Below are positions 9,592 through 15,834 of a DNA stretch of 15,834 bases, piece after piece. This stretch comes from Scleromatobacter sp038208735 (GTDB lineage Bacteria; Pseudomonadota; Gammaproteobacteria; Burkholderiales; Burkholderiaceae_C): positions 1 to 15,834 of the forward strand of contig JBBQYL010000117.1 of NCBI GenBank assembly GCA_038208735.1, in the 5' to 3' direction. Position numbers and translations under genes: made by a program. The notes under the pieces were generated by a model. The model saw only the letters and a list, made by a program, of their open reading frames with translations. It was not told the origin of the DNA and made no database searches. How positions within the stretch are numbered: position 1 is the first letter of the stretch; the number at the start of each line of letters is the position of its first letter.

Positions 9592-10787
9592 ACGCGATGC
9601 GACGCACCCTGCTCTCCTGCCTGGCCGCGCTGCTGCTCGCACCCGCGTTCGCGAAGGCCGACGACTTCATGGCCGGCGCCGACTTGTCGATGCTGGCCGA
9701 GGTGGAACGCCATGGCGGCAAGTTCTCCAGCGCGGACGGCAAGCCCGGCGACGCGATGCAGATCCTCAAGGACGCGGGCGTGAACTGGGTGCGCCTGCGC
9801 CTGTGGCACACGCCCGTGTTCGCCGCCGACGTCGTCGAGGACGGCCGCGTGGTCGCGAAGAAGGGCGTGGCCGTGGGCGGCGGCAACAACGGCCTGGCCA
9901 CCACGATGCGCCTGGCCCGCCGCGCCAAAGGGCTGGGCCTGAAGGTGCTGCTGGACATCCACTACAGCGACTTCTGGGCCGACCCGCAGACGCAGGCCAA
10001 GCCCGCCGCATGGACCGACCTGCACGGCGCCGCGCTGCAGGCCGCCGTGCGCGAGTACACCGCCAACACGCTCGACGCGCTGGACGCCGTCGGCGCCGCG
10101 CCCGACATGGTGCAGATCGGCAACGAGACCAACGCCGGCATGCTGTGGCCCGACGGCCAGACCTGGTCGGCCGACAAGGGCGCGAAGATCGGCGGCGACG
10201 CGGCCTTCGCCGCGGTGCTGCGCGCCGGCATCGAGGGCGTGCGCGCCAACGACGCGCTCACCGGCCACCGCCTGCCCGTGATGCTGCACCTGGCCGGCGG
10301 CACCGACCCCGACCTGTGCCACCACATGCTGGACCTGTTCGCGGCGGAACACCTCGACTACGACGTCGTCGGCCTGTCGTGGTACCCGATCTATCACGGC
10401 ACGCTGGCGCAGCTGAAGGCCAACCTCGACGAGCTCGCGCAGCGATATGGCAAGCCGCTGGTGGTCGTGGAGACCGCCTACGGCTGGACGCTGCAGCGCG
10501 GCGATTCCACGGCGCCGCTGCTGGACGCCCAGCACGAGGCCAAGGCCGGCTATCCCGCCACCGTGGCCGGTCAGACCCAGGTGATCCGCGACGTGATCGC
10601 CACCGTGGCCGCGGTACCGCAAGGCCTCGGGCGTGGCGTCTTCTATTGGGAGCCGGACTGGATTCCCGCGGCCGGCGCGGGCTGGCGCACCGGCGAAGGC
10701 AACAACTGGGAGAACCAGGCCTTGTTCGACTACGCGGGCCGCGCGCTGCCGTCGATGCAGGCGCTGCGCCCGCCGGCATCGCATTGA
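9588..10787 (+). CDS. GH53 arabinogalactan endo-beta-1,4-galactanase, exported (GanB type)
   Basis: Endo-galactanase of 399 residues that cuts beta-1,4-galactan chains into short oligosaccharides. Residues 1-24 are a Sec signal peptide (MRRTLLSCLAALLLAP core, cleavage after AKA); Cys11 is too early for a lipobox. The catalytic domain follows directly, without a binding module. GH53 marks are GADLSML (30-36), WVRLRLWHTP (67-76), LLDIHYSDFWADP (121-133), acid/base Glu180 in VQIGNETNAGMLWP and nucleophile Glu295 in VVVETAYGW. ATG 9588 overlaps the MalG-like stop as ATGA; ATG 9597 has a better-spaced GAAGGG upstream and may be the real start, which changes only three residues. By context it acts in the periplasm or outside the cell, upstream of the importer. 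Confidence 0.95.
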   Translation: MNAMRRTLLSCLAALLLAPAFAKADDFMAGADLSMLAEVERHGGKFSSADGKPGDAMQILKDAGVNWVRLRLWHTPVFAADVVEDGRVVAKKGVAVGGGNNGLATTMRLARRAKGLGLKVLLDIHYSDFWADPQTQAKPAAWTDLHGAALQAAVREYTANTLDALDAVGAAPDMVQIGNETNAGMLWPDGQTWSADKGAKIGGDAAFAAVLRAGIEGVRANDALTGHRLPVMLHLAGGTDPDLCHHMLDLFAAEHLDYDVVGLSWYPIYHGTLAQLKANLDELAQRYGKPLVVVETAYGWTLQRGDSTAPLLDAQHEAKAGYPATVAGQTQVIRDVIATVAAVPQGLGRGVFYWEPDWIPAAGAGWRTGEGNNWENQALFDYAGRALPSMQALRPPASH

Positions 10788-10864
10788 CCCATACGAACGC
10801 GTCATAGCTGAGGCAGCAAACGGAAGTATTCGACATCGCGTCGCATCCCTATCGTTCCGACATC
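10788..10864 (+). other. 77-base spacer between GH53 and dgoD
   Basis: The longest gap inside the rightward operon. It shows no palindrome like O1/O2, no stem with a T-run, no convincing -35/-10 pair and no Shine-Dalgarno before dgoD. A CGACATC heptamer occurs twice (10831-10837 and 10858-10864). The dgo genes are therefore probably read through from the upstream promoter, though a weak internal promoter cannot be excluded. Confidence 0.5.
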
Positions 10865-12013
10865 ATGAAGATCACCAAACTCACTACCTGGCGCGTGCCC
10901 CCGCGCTGGATGTTCCTCAAGGTCGAGACCGACGAGGGCGTCGTCGGCTGGGGCGAGCCCGTCGTCGAAGGACGCGCGCGCACCGTCGAGGCCGCGGTGC
11001 ACGAACTCTCGAAGCTGGTCGTCGGCCAGGATCCGTCGCGCATCAACGACCTCTGGCAGGCGATGTACCGCGGCGGCTTCTACCGAGTCGGCCCGATCCT
11101 GATGAGCGCCATCGCCGGCATCGACCAGGCGTTGTGGGACATCAAGGGCAAGGTGTTGAACGCGCCCGTGCACGAGTTGCTGGGCGGCCGCGTGCGCGAT
11201 CGCATGAAGACCTATTGCTGGGTGGGCGGCGACCGGCCGGCCGACATCATCGAGTCCATCCACAAGGTGCGCGCCGCCGGCTTCGACACCGTCAAGATGA
11301 ACGGCACCGAGGAGTTCGGCCTGCTGGCCACGCACGCCGAGGTAGATCGCGCCGTCGCGAAGTTCGCCGAGATCCGATCCGCATTCGGCAGCGACATCAA
11401 CTTCGGCATCGACTTCCACGGCCGCGTGGCGCTGCCCATGGCCAAGGTGCTGCTGCGAGAGCTGGAGCCGTTGCGGCCGCTGTTCGTCGAGGAGCCCGTG
11501 CTGGCCGAGCAGAGCGAGCACTACGCGCGCCTGGCCGACGCCACGTCCATCCCGCTGGCGGCCGGCGAGCGCATGTATTCGCGCTTCGACTTCAAGCGCG
11601 TGCTGGCCGCGGGCGGCCTCGCGATCCTGCAGCCCGACCTCTCGCATGCCGGCGGCATCACCGAGTGCCACAAGATCGCCGCGATGGCCGAGGCGCACGA
11701 CGTGGCGCTGGCGCCGCACTGCCCGCTCGGCCCGGTGGCGCTCGCCGCCTGCCTGCAGGTGGACTGGGTAGCGCACAACGCCGTGCTGCAGGAGCAGAGC
11801 GCGGGCATCCACTACAACCAGGGCGCCGAGCTGCTGGACTACGTGAAGAACCGCGCCGACTTCCGCATCGACAACGGCTACATCTCGCCGAGCCGCCTGC
11901 CGGGCCTGGGCGTGGACATGGACGAGGAACGCATCGTCGCCGCCAGCCTCGGCGCCGACGACTGGCACAACCCGCTGTGGCGCCACGCCGACGGGAGCGT
12001 GGCCGAGTGGTGA
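10865..12013 (+). CDS. dgoD: D-galactonate dehydratase
   Basis: Enolase-superfamily enzyme that dehydrates D-galactonate to 2-dehydro-3-deoxy-D-galactonate in the cytoplasm. It has 382 residues, the same as E. coli DgoD, and from memory aligns with it without gaps, down to the shared ends MKITK and SVAEW. The Mg2+ ligands Asp183, Glu209 and Glu235 are present, as are the catalytic histidines His185 (GIDFHGRV) and His285 (LAPHCPLGP). These positions separate it from mandelate racemase and gluconate dehydratase relatives. No Shine-Dalgarno is seen before the start; the N-terminal match fixes it. It overlaps dgoK by 4 bases (GTGA). The gene order D-K-A differs from the K-A-D order of E. coli. 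Confidence 0.97.
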   Translation: MKITKLTTWRVPPRWMFLKVETDEGVVGWGEPVVEGRARTVEAAVHELSKLVVGQDPSRINDLWQAMYRGGFYRVGPILMSAIAGIDQALWDIKGKVLNAPVHELLGGRVRDRMKTYCWVGGDRPADIIESIHKVRAAGFDTVKMNGTEEFGLLATHAEVDRAVAKFAEIRSAFGSDINFGIDFHGRVALPMAKVLLRELEPLRPLFVEEPVLAEQSEHYARLADATSIPLAAGERMYSRFDFKRVLAAGGLAILQPDLSHAGGITECHKIAAMAEAHDVALAPHCPLGPVALAACLQVDWVAHNAVLQEQSAGIHYNQGAELLDYVKNRADFRIDNGYISPSRLPGLGVDMDEERIVAASLGADDWHNPLWRHADGSVAEW

Positions 12014-12948
12014 ACGCCGTCGTCCCCGTCGTCCGGCTGGTCGCGCTCGACTGGGGCAGCACGCGCCTGCGCGCCTGGTTGCTGGGCGATGGCGGCGCCA
12101 TCCTGGCCGAGCGTCAGAACGGCGACGGCGCCTCGGTGCTCGCGGGCGGCGAAGCGGCGTTCGAGCAAGCCTTGACGGCGTTGACCGGCGACTGGCTGGA
12201 GACCGGAACGCCCGTGCTCGCGTGCGGCATGGTGGGCAGCGCCCACGGCTGGCGCGAGGCGGCCTACGTGGCCTGCCCGGCGCGGCTGGATCGCCTGCAC
12301 GAGCACCTCGTGGAGGTGCGCACGCGCGACGGCGCGGCGGTGCACATCGTGCCCGGACTCATCGACGAGACCGGCGACGCCCCCGACGTGATGCGCGGCG
12401 AGGAGACGCAGGTGGCGGGCCTCGCGCACGCGCTGCCGGGGCTGGCCGACGGCGCCTGCGTGCTGCTGCCCGGCACGCACGCCAAGTGGGTGCAGCTGCG
12501 CCACGGCGCGGTGGAGCGCTTCGGCACGCGCATGACCGGCGAGGTGTACGCGCTGCTGCGCGGCCAGTCCGTGTTGGGACGGCTGATGCCGCTCGACGAT
12601 GCGGGCTGGCATCCCGAGGCCTTCGAGGCCGGGGTGACCGCCGCGTGGCGCGCCGACGGCGCCGACCTGCTCGGCCAGATGTTTTCCGTGCGCACGCTGG
12701 GGCTCACGCGGCGCTGGCCCGCGGAGGCGCTGGCCGACCATCTCTCGGGCCTGCTGATCGGCCACGAGCTCGTCGCCGGCCTGCGCACGGCGCACGGCCC
12801 GCTCGCCTTGGTGGGCGAGTCGGCGTTGTGCGCGCGCTACGTCCAGGCGTTGGCGGTGCTGGGCACGAAGCCCGTGGGTGTCTATGGCAACACCGCGGTT
12901 ACGGGCTTATGGCAACTGGCCGTGCAAGCCGGATGGGTGGCGCGATGA
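12010..12948 (+). CDS. dgoK: 2-dehydro-3-deoxygalactonokinase
   Basis: Kinase that phosphorylates 2-dehydro-3-deoxy-galactonate at position 6 with ATP. It has 312 residues, near the family's usual 290-310. Family marks are ALDWGSTRLRAWLL (residues 13-26, the phosphate-binding start), CGMVGSAHGWREAAYVACPA, IVPGL, DVMRGEETQ, LLPGTHAKWVQL and RMTGEVYALL. The start is GTG 12010, overlapping the dgoD stop as GTGA; no ATG lies between the upstream gene and the first conserved motif. Its own TGA overlaps the dgoA ATG, so the three dgo genes are likely translationally coupled. Confidence 0.95.
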   Translation: MNAVVPVVRLVALDWGSTRLRAWLLGDGGAILAERQNGDGASVLAGGEAAFEQALTALTGDWLETGTPVLACGMVGSAHGWREAAYVACPARLDRLHEHLVEVRTRDGAAVHIVPGLIDETGDAPDVMRGEETQVAGLAHALPGLADGACVLLPGTHAKWVQLRHGAVERFGTRMTGEVYALLRGQSVLGRLMPLDDAGWHPEAFEAGVTAAWRADGADLLGQMFSVRTLGLTRRWPAEALADHLSGLLIGHELVAGLRTAHGPLALVGESALCARYVQALAVLGTKPVGVYGNTAVTGLWQLAVQAGWVAR

Positions 12949-13607
12949 ACCGCGACATGTTGTTGACCGCGGCGATGTCGCAACTGCCCCTGGTGGCCAT
13001 CCTGCGCGGCCTCCATCCGCACGAGGCCGAGGACATCGGCCTCGCGCTGGAGGCCGCCGGATTCCTTCTGATCGAGGTGCCGCTCAATTCGCCGCAGCCG
13101 TTCGAATCGATCGCCGCGCTGCGTCGCGTGCTCCGGCCCGCCACGCTGGTGGGCGCCGGCACCGTGACGCGCCTGGAGGACGTGGATCGGCTGCGCGAGA
13201 TCGGCGCCGACCTGGTGGTGATGCCGCACGCCGACGTCGCCATCATCCGCGCCGCCAAGGCCGCCGGCCTGCTGTGCGTATCCGGTGTGGCCACGCCCAC
13301 CGAGGCCTTCGCGGCGATTGCCGCGGGCGCCGACGCGCTCAAGCTGTTTCCTGCCGAACTCGTCACGCACGGCGTGATGAAGGCGATGCGCGCGGTGCTG
13401 CCGCCCGAGGTGCCGCTGCTGCCCGTGGGCGGCATCGGGCCCGCCAGCCTGGCGCCCTGGCGCGCGGCCGGCGCGTGCGGCTTCGGCCTGGGTTCGGCGT
13501 TGTACCGCCCCGGCCAGGACGCGGCCGCCGTGTCGGCCAACGCCCTCGAATTCGTGCGCGCCTGGCAGGCATGCAGCGAAGCGTCGACCCCGTTCCCGAG
13601 TTCCTGA
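12945..13607 (+). CDS. dgoA: 2-dehydro-3-deoxy-6-phosphogalactonate aldolase
   Basis: Class I aldolase that splits 2-dehydro-3-deoxy-6-phosphogalactonate into pyruvate and glyceraldehyde 3-phosphate. At 220 residues it is slightly longer than the 205 of E. coli DgoA. The Schiff-base lysine is Lys133 in ALKLFPAE. Glu44 in IEVPLNSPQ matches the general acid/base, and VAILRG (17-22) and VGAGTV (69-74) are family motifs. The sequence IEVPLNSP follows DgoA and differs from the form usual in KDPG aldolase (Eda); together with dgoD and dgoK this supports the galactonate branch. ATG 12945 overlaps the dgoK stop as ATGA. The last 15 or so residues (after VRAWQACSE) look like a loose tail. Confidence 0.94.
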   Translation: MNRDMLLTAAMSQLPLVAILRGLHPHEAEDIGLALEAAGFLLIEVPLNSPQPFESIAALRRVLRPATLVGAGTVTRLEDVDRLREIGADLVVMPHADVAIIRAAKAAGLLCVSGVATPTEAFAAIAAGADALKLFPAELVTHGVMKAMRAVLPPEVPLLPVGGIGPASLAPWRAAGACGFGLGSALYRPGQDAAAVSANALEFVRAWQACSEASTPFPSS

Positions 13608-13614
13608 AATGCGC

Positions 13615-13634
13615 CGCGGCGAGGAGATGCCGCG
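13615..13634 (+). other. GC-rich hairpin between dgoA and the receptor gene
   Basis: CGCGGC (13615-13620) pairs with GCCGCG (13629-13634) across an 8-base loop, 7 bases after the dgoA stop. No T-run follows, so it is not a standard intrinsic terminator. It could cause partial termination or protect the 3' end of the upstream message, letting the receptor be expressed at a different level (inference). In GC-rich DNA such a stem may also be chance. Confidence 0.35.
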
Positions 13635-13663
13635 ACAGACGATCCCGACGAAAACCATATAAA

Positions 13664-13668
13664 CGGAG
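13664..13668 (+). promoter_or_regulatory. Ribosome binding site of the TonB-dependent receptor
   Basis: CGGAG lies 6 bases before ATG 13675 and is one of the clearer Shine-Dalgarno sequences of the window. It settles the start of a gene whose N-terminal region is otherwise poorly conserved. Confidence 0.7.
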
Positions 13669-13674
13669 ACCACG

Positions 13675-15834
13675 ATGAACCGATTTGCCCACCAGTCGAC
13701 TCGCCCACAACCGCTGCGCCTCAACGCGCTGCTCCAGGCCGTGCTGCTGCTGCCCGCCGTGATCGGCGCCGCCGCCGCGCAGGCCCAGGCCGCCGCCGCG
13801 CCGGCCGCCGCGCCCGCTTCGGCCGTGGCGCCCGCCAAGGCCAGGGACGACGACACGCAGACCGTCACCGTGACCGGCGTGGCCGCCTCGCTGGCCAGCT
13901 CGGTCAGCCAGAAGAACGCGTCGAACTCGATGGTGGAGGTGATCGCCTCGGAAGACATCGGCAAGCTGCCGGACACCACGATCGCCGAATCGCTGGCCCG
14001 CCTGCCGGGCCTGGCGGCCGGCATCGACCGCGGCAACGCCAGCCAGGTGGTGGCGCGCGGCCTGGGCCCGCGCTTCATCAGCTCCACGCTCAACGGCCGC
14101 GAGTTCGCCAGCACCGAACCCGATCGCGCGGTGCGCTTCGAGATGTTCCCGTCCGAGTCCATCTCGGGCGCCAAGGTGTACAAGACCCAGTCGGCGGAGA
14201 TCGTCGAGGGCGGTATCGCCACCTCGGTCGACCTGCAGACCGTCGATCCGCTGGCCTACAAGGAGCGCAACGCGTCCATCAAGGCCGACGCCGAGTACTA
14301 CAAGCAGGGCGCCGACATCCAGGGCGCCAAGAAGGTGGCCCCGCGCCTGGGCGCGGTCTACGTCGACCAGTTCGCCGACCACACGATCGGCGTGGCGCTG
14401 GCGGCAAGCTACTTCGACCAGCCCGACGTGAGCGACCAGTTCCAGAACTACGGCTTCAACGGCGGCACCCCGTGGGACGTGGATAACACCGGCGGCTCCG
14501 AGACCCCGCCGTGGGGCTTCCAGAACCAGGTCGTCAAGGGCACCAACAAGCGCTCCAGCGTGCTGGGCAAGATCGAGTGGAAGCCCAGCGCGGTCACGCA
14601 GCTGACGGCCGACGTCTACACCGCGCGCTCCAACATCCACGAGAACTCGATGTACCACGTGGCCGGCCAGGGCTTCCCGTACACGGACATCACGGTGTCC
14701 GACGGCTACGTGACGGGCGGCACCGCGCAGAACGTGTCGATGAACACGATCGAGGGCCTGTGGAAGCAGAACCAGCGCGACTTCGCGATGGGCCTGAACG
14801 GCAAGACCCAGGTGGCGGGCTGGAAGGTGGAGGGCGACGTCGCGCGCTCCACCGCCACGCGCGACACGCTGTGGGCCGGCGTGGGCCTGTGGATGACCGG
14901 CAACGGCGCGCTCACCTGGAGCGCCAACCACAACCAGTGGGGCACCTACTCATACACCGAGGACCTGGGCGACCCGGCCAACTACGGCAACACCACCTAC
15001 GAGCAGTGGGGCCCCAACTACGCGGGCCACCTCACCGACAAGCTGACGTCGCAGGTGCTGAACGTCAGCCGCGACATCGACTGGGGCGCCATCCGCACCG
15101 TCAAGGTGGGCGTGCGCGGCACGCAGCGTGAGAAGGGCTACGACCAGATCTCCTGGAACTTCGACAACGGCTCGGCGGCGATCACCGCGGCGGATCTCCA
15201 ACGCGTTCATGTACGCGGTCGGCCCGATTTCGTGGACTTCGCCGGCGGCCTCGAGCCGGCGATCACCCGCCTGTTCGGCAGTGATGCGTTGAGCACCGCC
15301 GGCCGCAGCGCCACCGACAGCGACCTGATCTACAAGGACTGGCGCGCCAAGGAGAACAACACCTCGGCCTACGCGCAGTTCGACCTGTCGGGCACCGCGT
15401 TGGGCAAGGACTTCCGCGGCGACTTCGGCCTGCGCGTGGCCCACACCGACCAGACCGGCTACGGCTACCAGCAGGTCGACGGCGGCGCGCCCGCGCCCGT
15501 GTCGGACGGCACGGGCTACACCAAGTTCCTGCCCAGCCTGAACCTGGTGCTGTCGCTCGACGAGGCCGAACAACACCAGATCCGCTTCGGCGCGTCGCGC
15601 GCCATGTCGCGCGCGCCGCTGGACGTGATGAACGACGCGCATGTCGTCACCGTTTCGCAGAACGAAGGCACGCTCACCACGGTGACGGGCGGCAACCCGC
15701 GCCTGAAGCCCATGATGGCCAACCAGCTGGACCTGGCCTACGAGGACTTCTTCGCCAAGGGCAGCCTGATGTCCGCCGGCGTGTTCTACAAGCAGATCTC
15801 CGACTACATCGCGCTCGACACGGTGCTGGGCACC
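13675..15834 (+). CDS. TonB-dependent outer-membrane receptor (partial, C-terminus beyond the right edge)
   Basis: Outer-membrane beta-barrel importer driven by TonB; 720 residues are in the window, with no stop, of perhaps 900 or more. A signal peptide (hydrophobic LLQAVLLLPAVIG at 20-32, cleavage near AQA) is followed by an Ala/Pro-rich linker to about residue 57 and a TonB-box-like TVTVTG at 63-68. The plug covers about 85-190: IGKLPDTTIAESLARLPGL, QVVARGLGPRF and GAKVYKTQSAEIVEGGIA. This is the style of the Xanthomonas/Caulobacter receptor class, often found in carbohydrate utilisation loci. Barrel strands run from about 200. There is no N-terminal signalling domain, so it is not a sigma/anti-sigma transducer. 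By context it imports galactan or arabinogalactan fragments (inference). It lies 67 bases after dgoA with its own Shine-Dalgarno. The reading frame is unbroken to the edge. Confidence 0.93.
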   Translation, partial: MNRFAHQSTRPQPLRLNALLQAVLLLPAVIGAAAAQAQAAAAPAAAPASAVAPAKARDDDTQTVTVTGVAASLASSVSQKNASNSMVEVIASEDIGKLPDTTIAESLARLPGLAAGIDRGNASQVVARGLGPRFISSTLNGREFASTEPDRAVRFEMFPSESISGAKVYKTQSAEIVEGGIATSVDLQTVDPLAYKERNASIKADAEYYKQGADIQGAKKVAPRLGAVYVDQFADHTIGVALAASYFDQPDVSDQFQNYGFNGGTPWDVDNTGGSETPPWGFQNQVVKGTNKRSSVLGKIEWKPSAVTQLTADVYTARSNIHENSMYHVAGQGFPYTDITVSDGYVTGGTAQNVSMNTIEGLWKQNQRDFAMGLNGKTQVAGWKVEGDVARSTATRDTLWAGVGLWMTGNGALTWSANHNQWGTYSYTEDLGDPANYGNTTYEQWGPNYAGHLTDKLTSQVLNVSRDIDWGAIRTVKVGVRGTQREKGYDQISWNFDNGSAAITAADLQRVHVRGRPDFVDFAGGLEPAITRLFGSDALSTAGRSATDSDLIYKDWRAKENNTSAYAQFDLSGTALGKDFRGDFGLRVAHTDQTGYGYQQVDGGAPAPVSDGTGYTKFLPSLNLVLSLDEAEQHQIRFGASRAMSRAPLDVMNDAHVVTVSQNEGTLTTVTGGNPRLKPMMANQLDLAYEDFFAKGSLMSAGVFYKQISDYIALDTVLGT

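Noticed and set aside
6913..9642. 909-codon open frame on the minus strand opposite the permease genes, and similar long frames at 2476-4341, 5837-7123 and 13363-14931
   Set aside because: All are antisense to well-supported genes and translate to repetitive Arg/Ala/Gln/His-rich sequence, as expected when the coding strand has G or C in nearly every third position.
10784..10812. TTGACC (10784-10789) as a -35 box of an internal dgoD promoter
   Set aside because: No acceptable -10 box 16-18 bases downstream; the nearest AT-rich hexamer (CATAGC) is only 13 bases away.
12945..13607. KDPG aldolase (Eda) of the Entner-Doudoroff pathway instead of DgoA
   Set aside because: The IEVPLNSPQ motif follows DgoA, and the gene is coupled by ATGA overlap to dgoK and lies next to a clear dgoD.
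13615..13634. Hairpin as an intrinsic terminator
   Set aside because: No T-run follows the stem, so it is listed only as a hairpin of unknown role.
13656..13670. TATAAACGGAG as a third LacI operator or a -10 box (TATAAA 13658-13663)
   Set aside because: Only the left half resembles the operator (TAAACG); the right half has no TTAAC. As a -10 box it lies directly on the Shine-Dalgarno, 12 bases before the ATG, and no -35 is seen at the right distance.
15181..15240. Possible local frameshift in the receptor (unusual codons around LQRVHVRGRPDF)
   Set aside because: The main frame stays open and the residues after it (DFVDFAGGLEPAITRLFG) look like normal receptor sequence, so no compensating frameshift is needed.

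Overview
The window is a very GC-rich stretch from a Gram-negative bacterium; codon third positions are almost all G or C. The TonB-dependent receptor belongs to the Xanthomonas/Caulobacter-type class. With a MalEFGK-type importer and a LacI regulator beside it, a Burkholderiales (Roseateles/Mitsuaria-like) or Xanthomonadaceae (Lysobacter-like) host is most plausible. There is no rRNA or other marker here to decide. Coding density is near complete. I saw no tRNA, rRNA, CRISPR array, insertion sequence or transfer boundary, and no gap between genes exceeds 192 bases.

The locus looks like one utilisation system for beta-1,4-galactan (the pectic or arabinogalactan side chain) and its galacto-oligosaccharides. 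It has two divergent transcription units. The leftward unit (1-2295, minus strand) is a GH42 beta-galactosidase followed 17 bases later by a LacI-family repressor that runs off the left edge. The rightward unit (2488 to the right edge) encodes, in order: a GH35 beta-galactosidase; an ATPase, a MalE-like binding protein, a MalF-like and a MalG-like permease; an exported GH53 endo-beta-1,4-galactanase; DgoD, DgoK and DgoA; and a TonB-dependent receptor cut by the right edge. Most neighbouring genes overlap by 4 bases (ATGA or GTGA), so the unit looks tightly coupled.

The 192-base divergent control region carries two near-identical 14-base palindromes with a central CG (2311-2324 and 2467-2480), one beside each start codon. 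Each lies where I expect the transcription start of a recognisable promoter. They are the best candidates for the operators of the linked LacI protein. A 10-base perfect palindrome (2386-2395) sits midway between the two promoters and may be the site of a second regulator.

Proposed flow: the outer-membrane receptor takes in galactan fragments; the exported GH53 enzyme cuts them to short galacto-oligosaccharides; the ABC importer moves these into the cytoplasm; GH42 and GH35 release galactose. The dgo genes imply that galactose is then burned through galactonate (De Ley-Doudoroff route) to pyruvate and glyceraldehyde 3-phosphate, instead of the Leloir route. The two enzymes linking galactose to galactonate (galactose dehydrogenase and galactonolactonase) are not in the window, and neither is a galactonate transporter. 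The arrangement resembles the Bacillus subtilis ganSPQAB/ganR system, with a Gram-negative outer-membrane receptor, a dedicated ATPase and an oxidative catabolic arm added.
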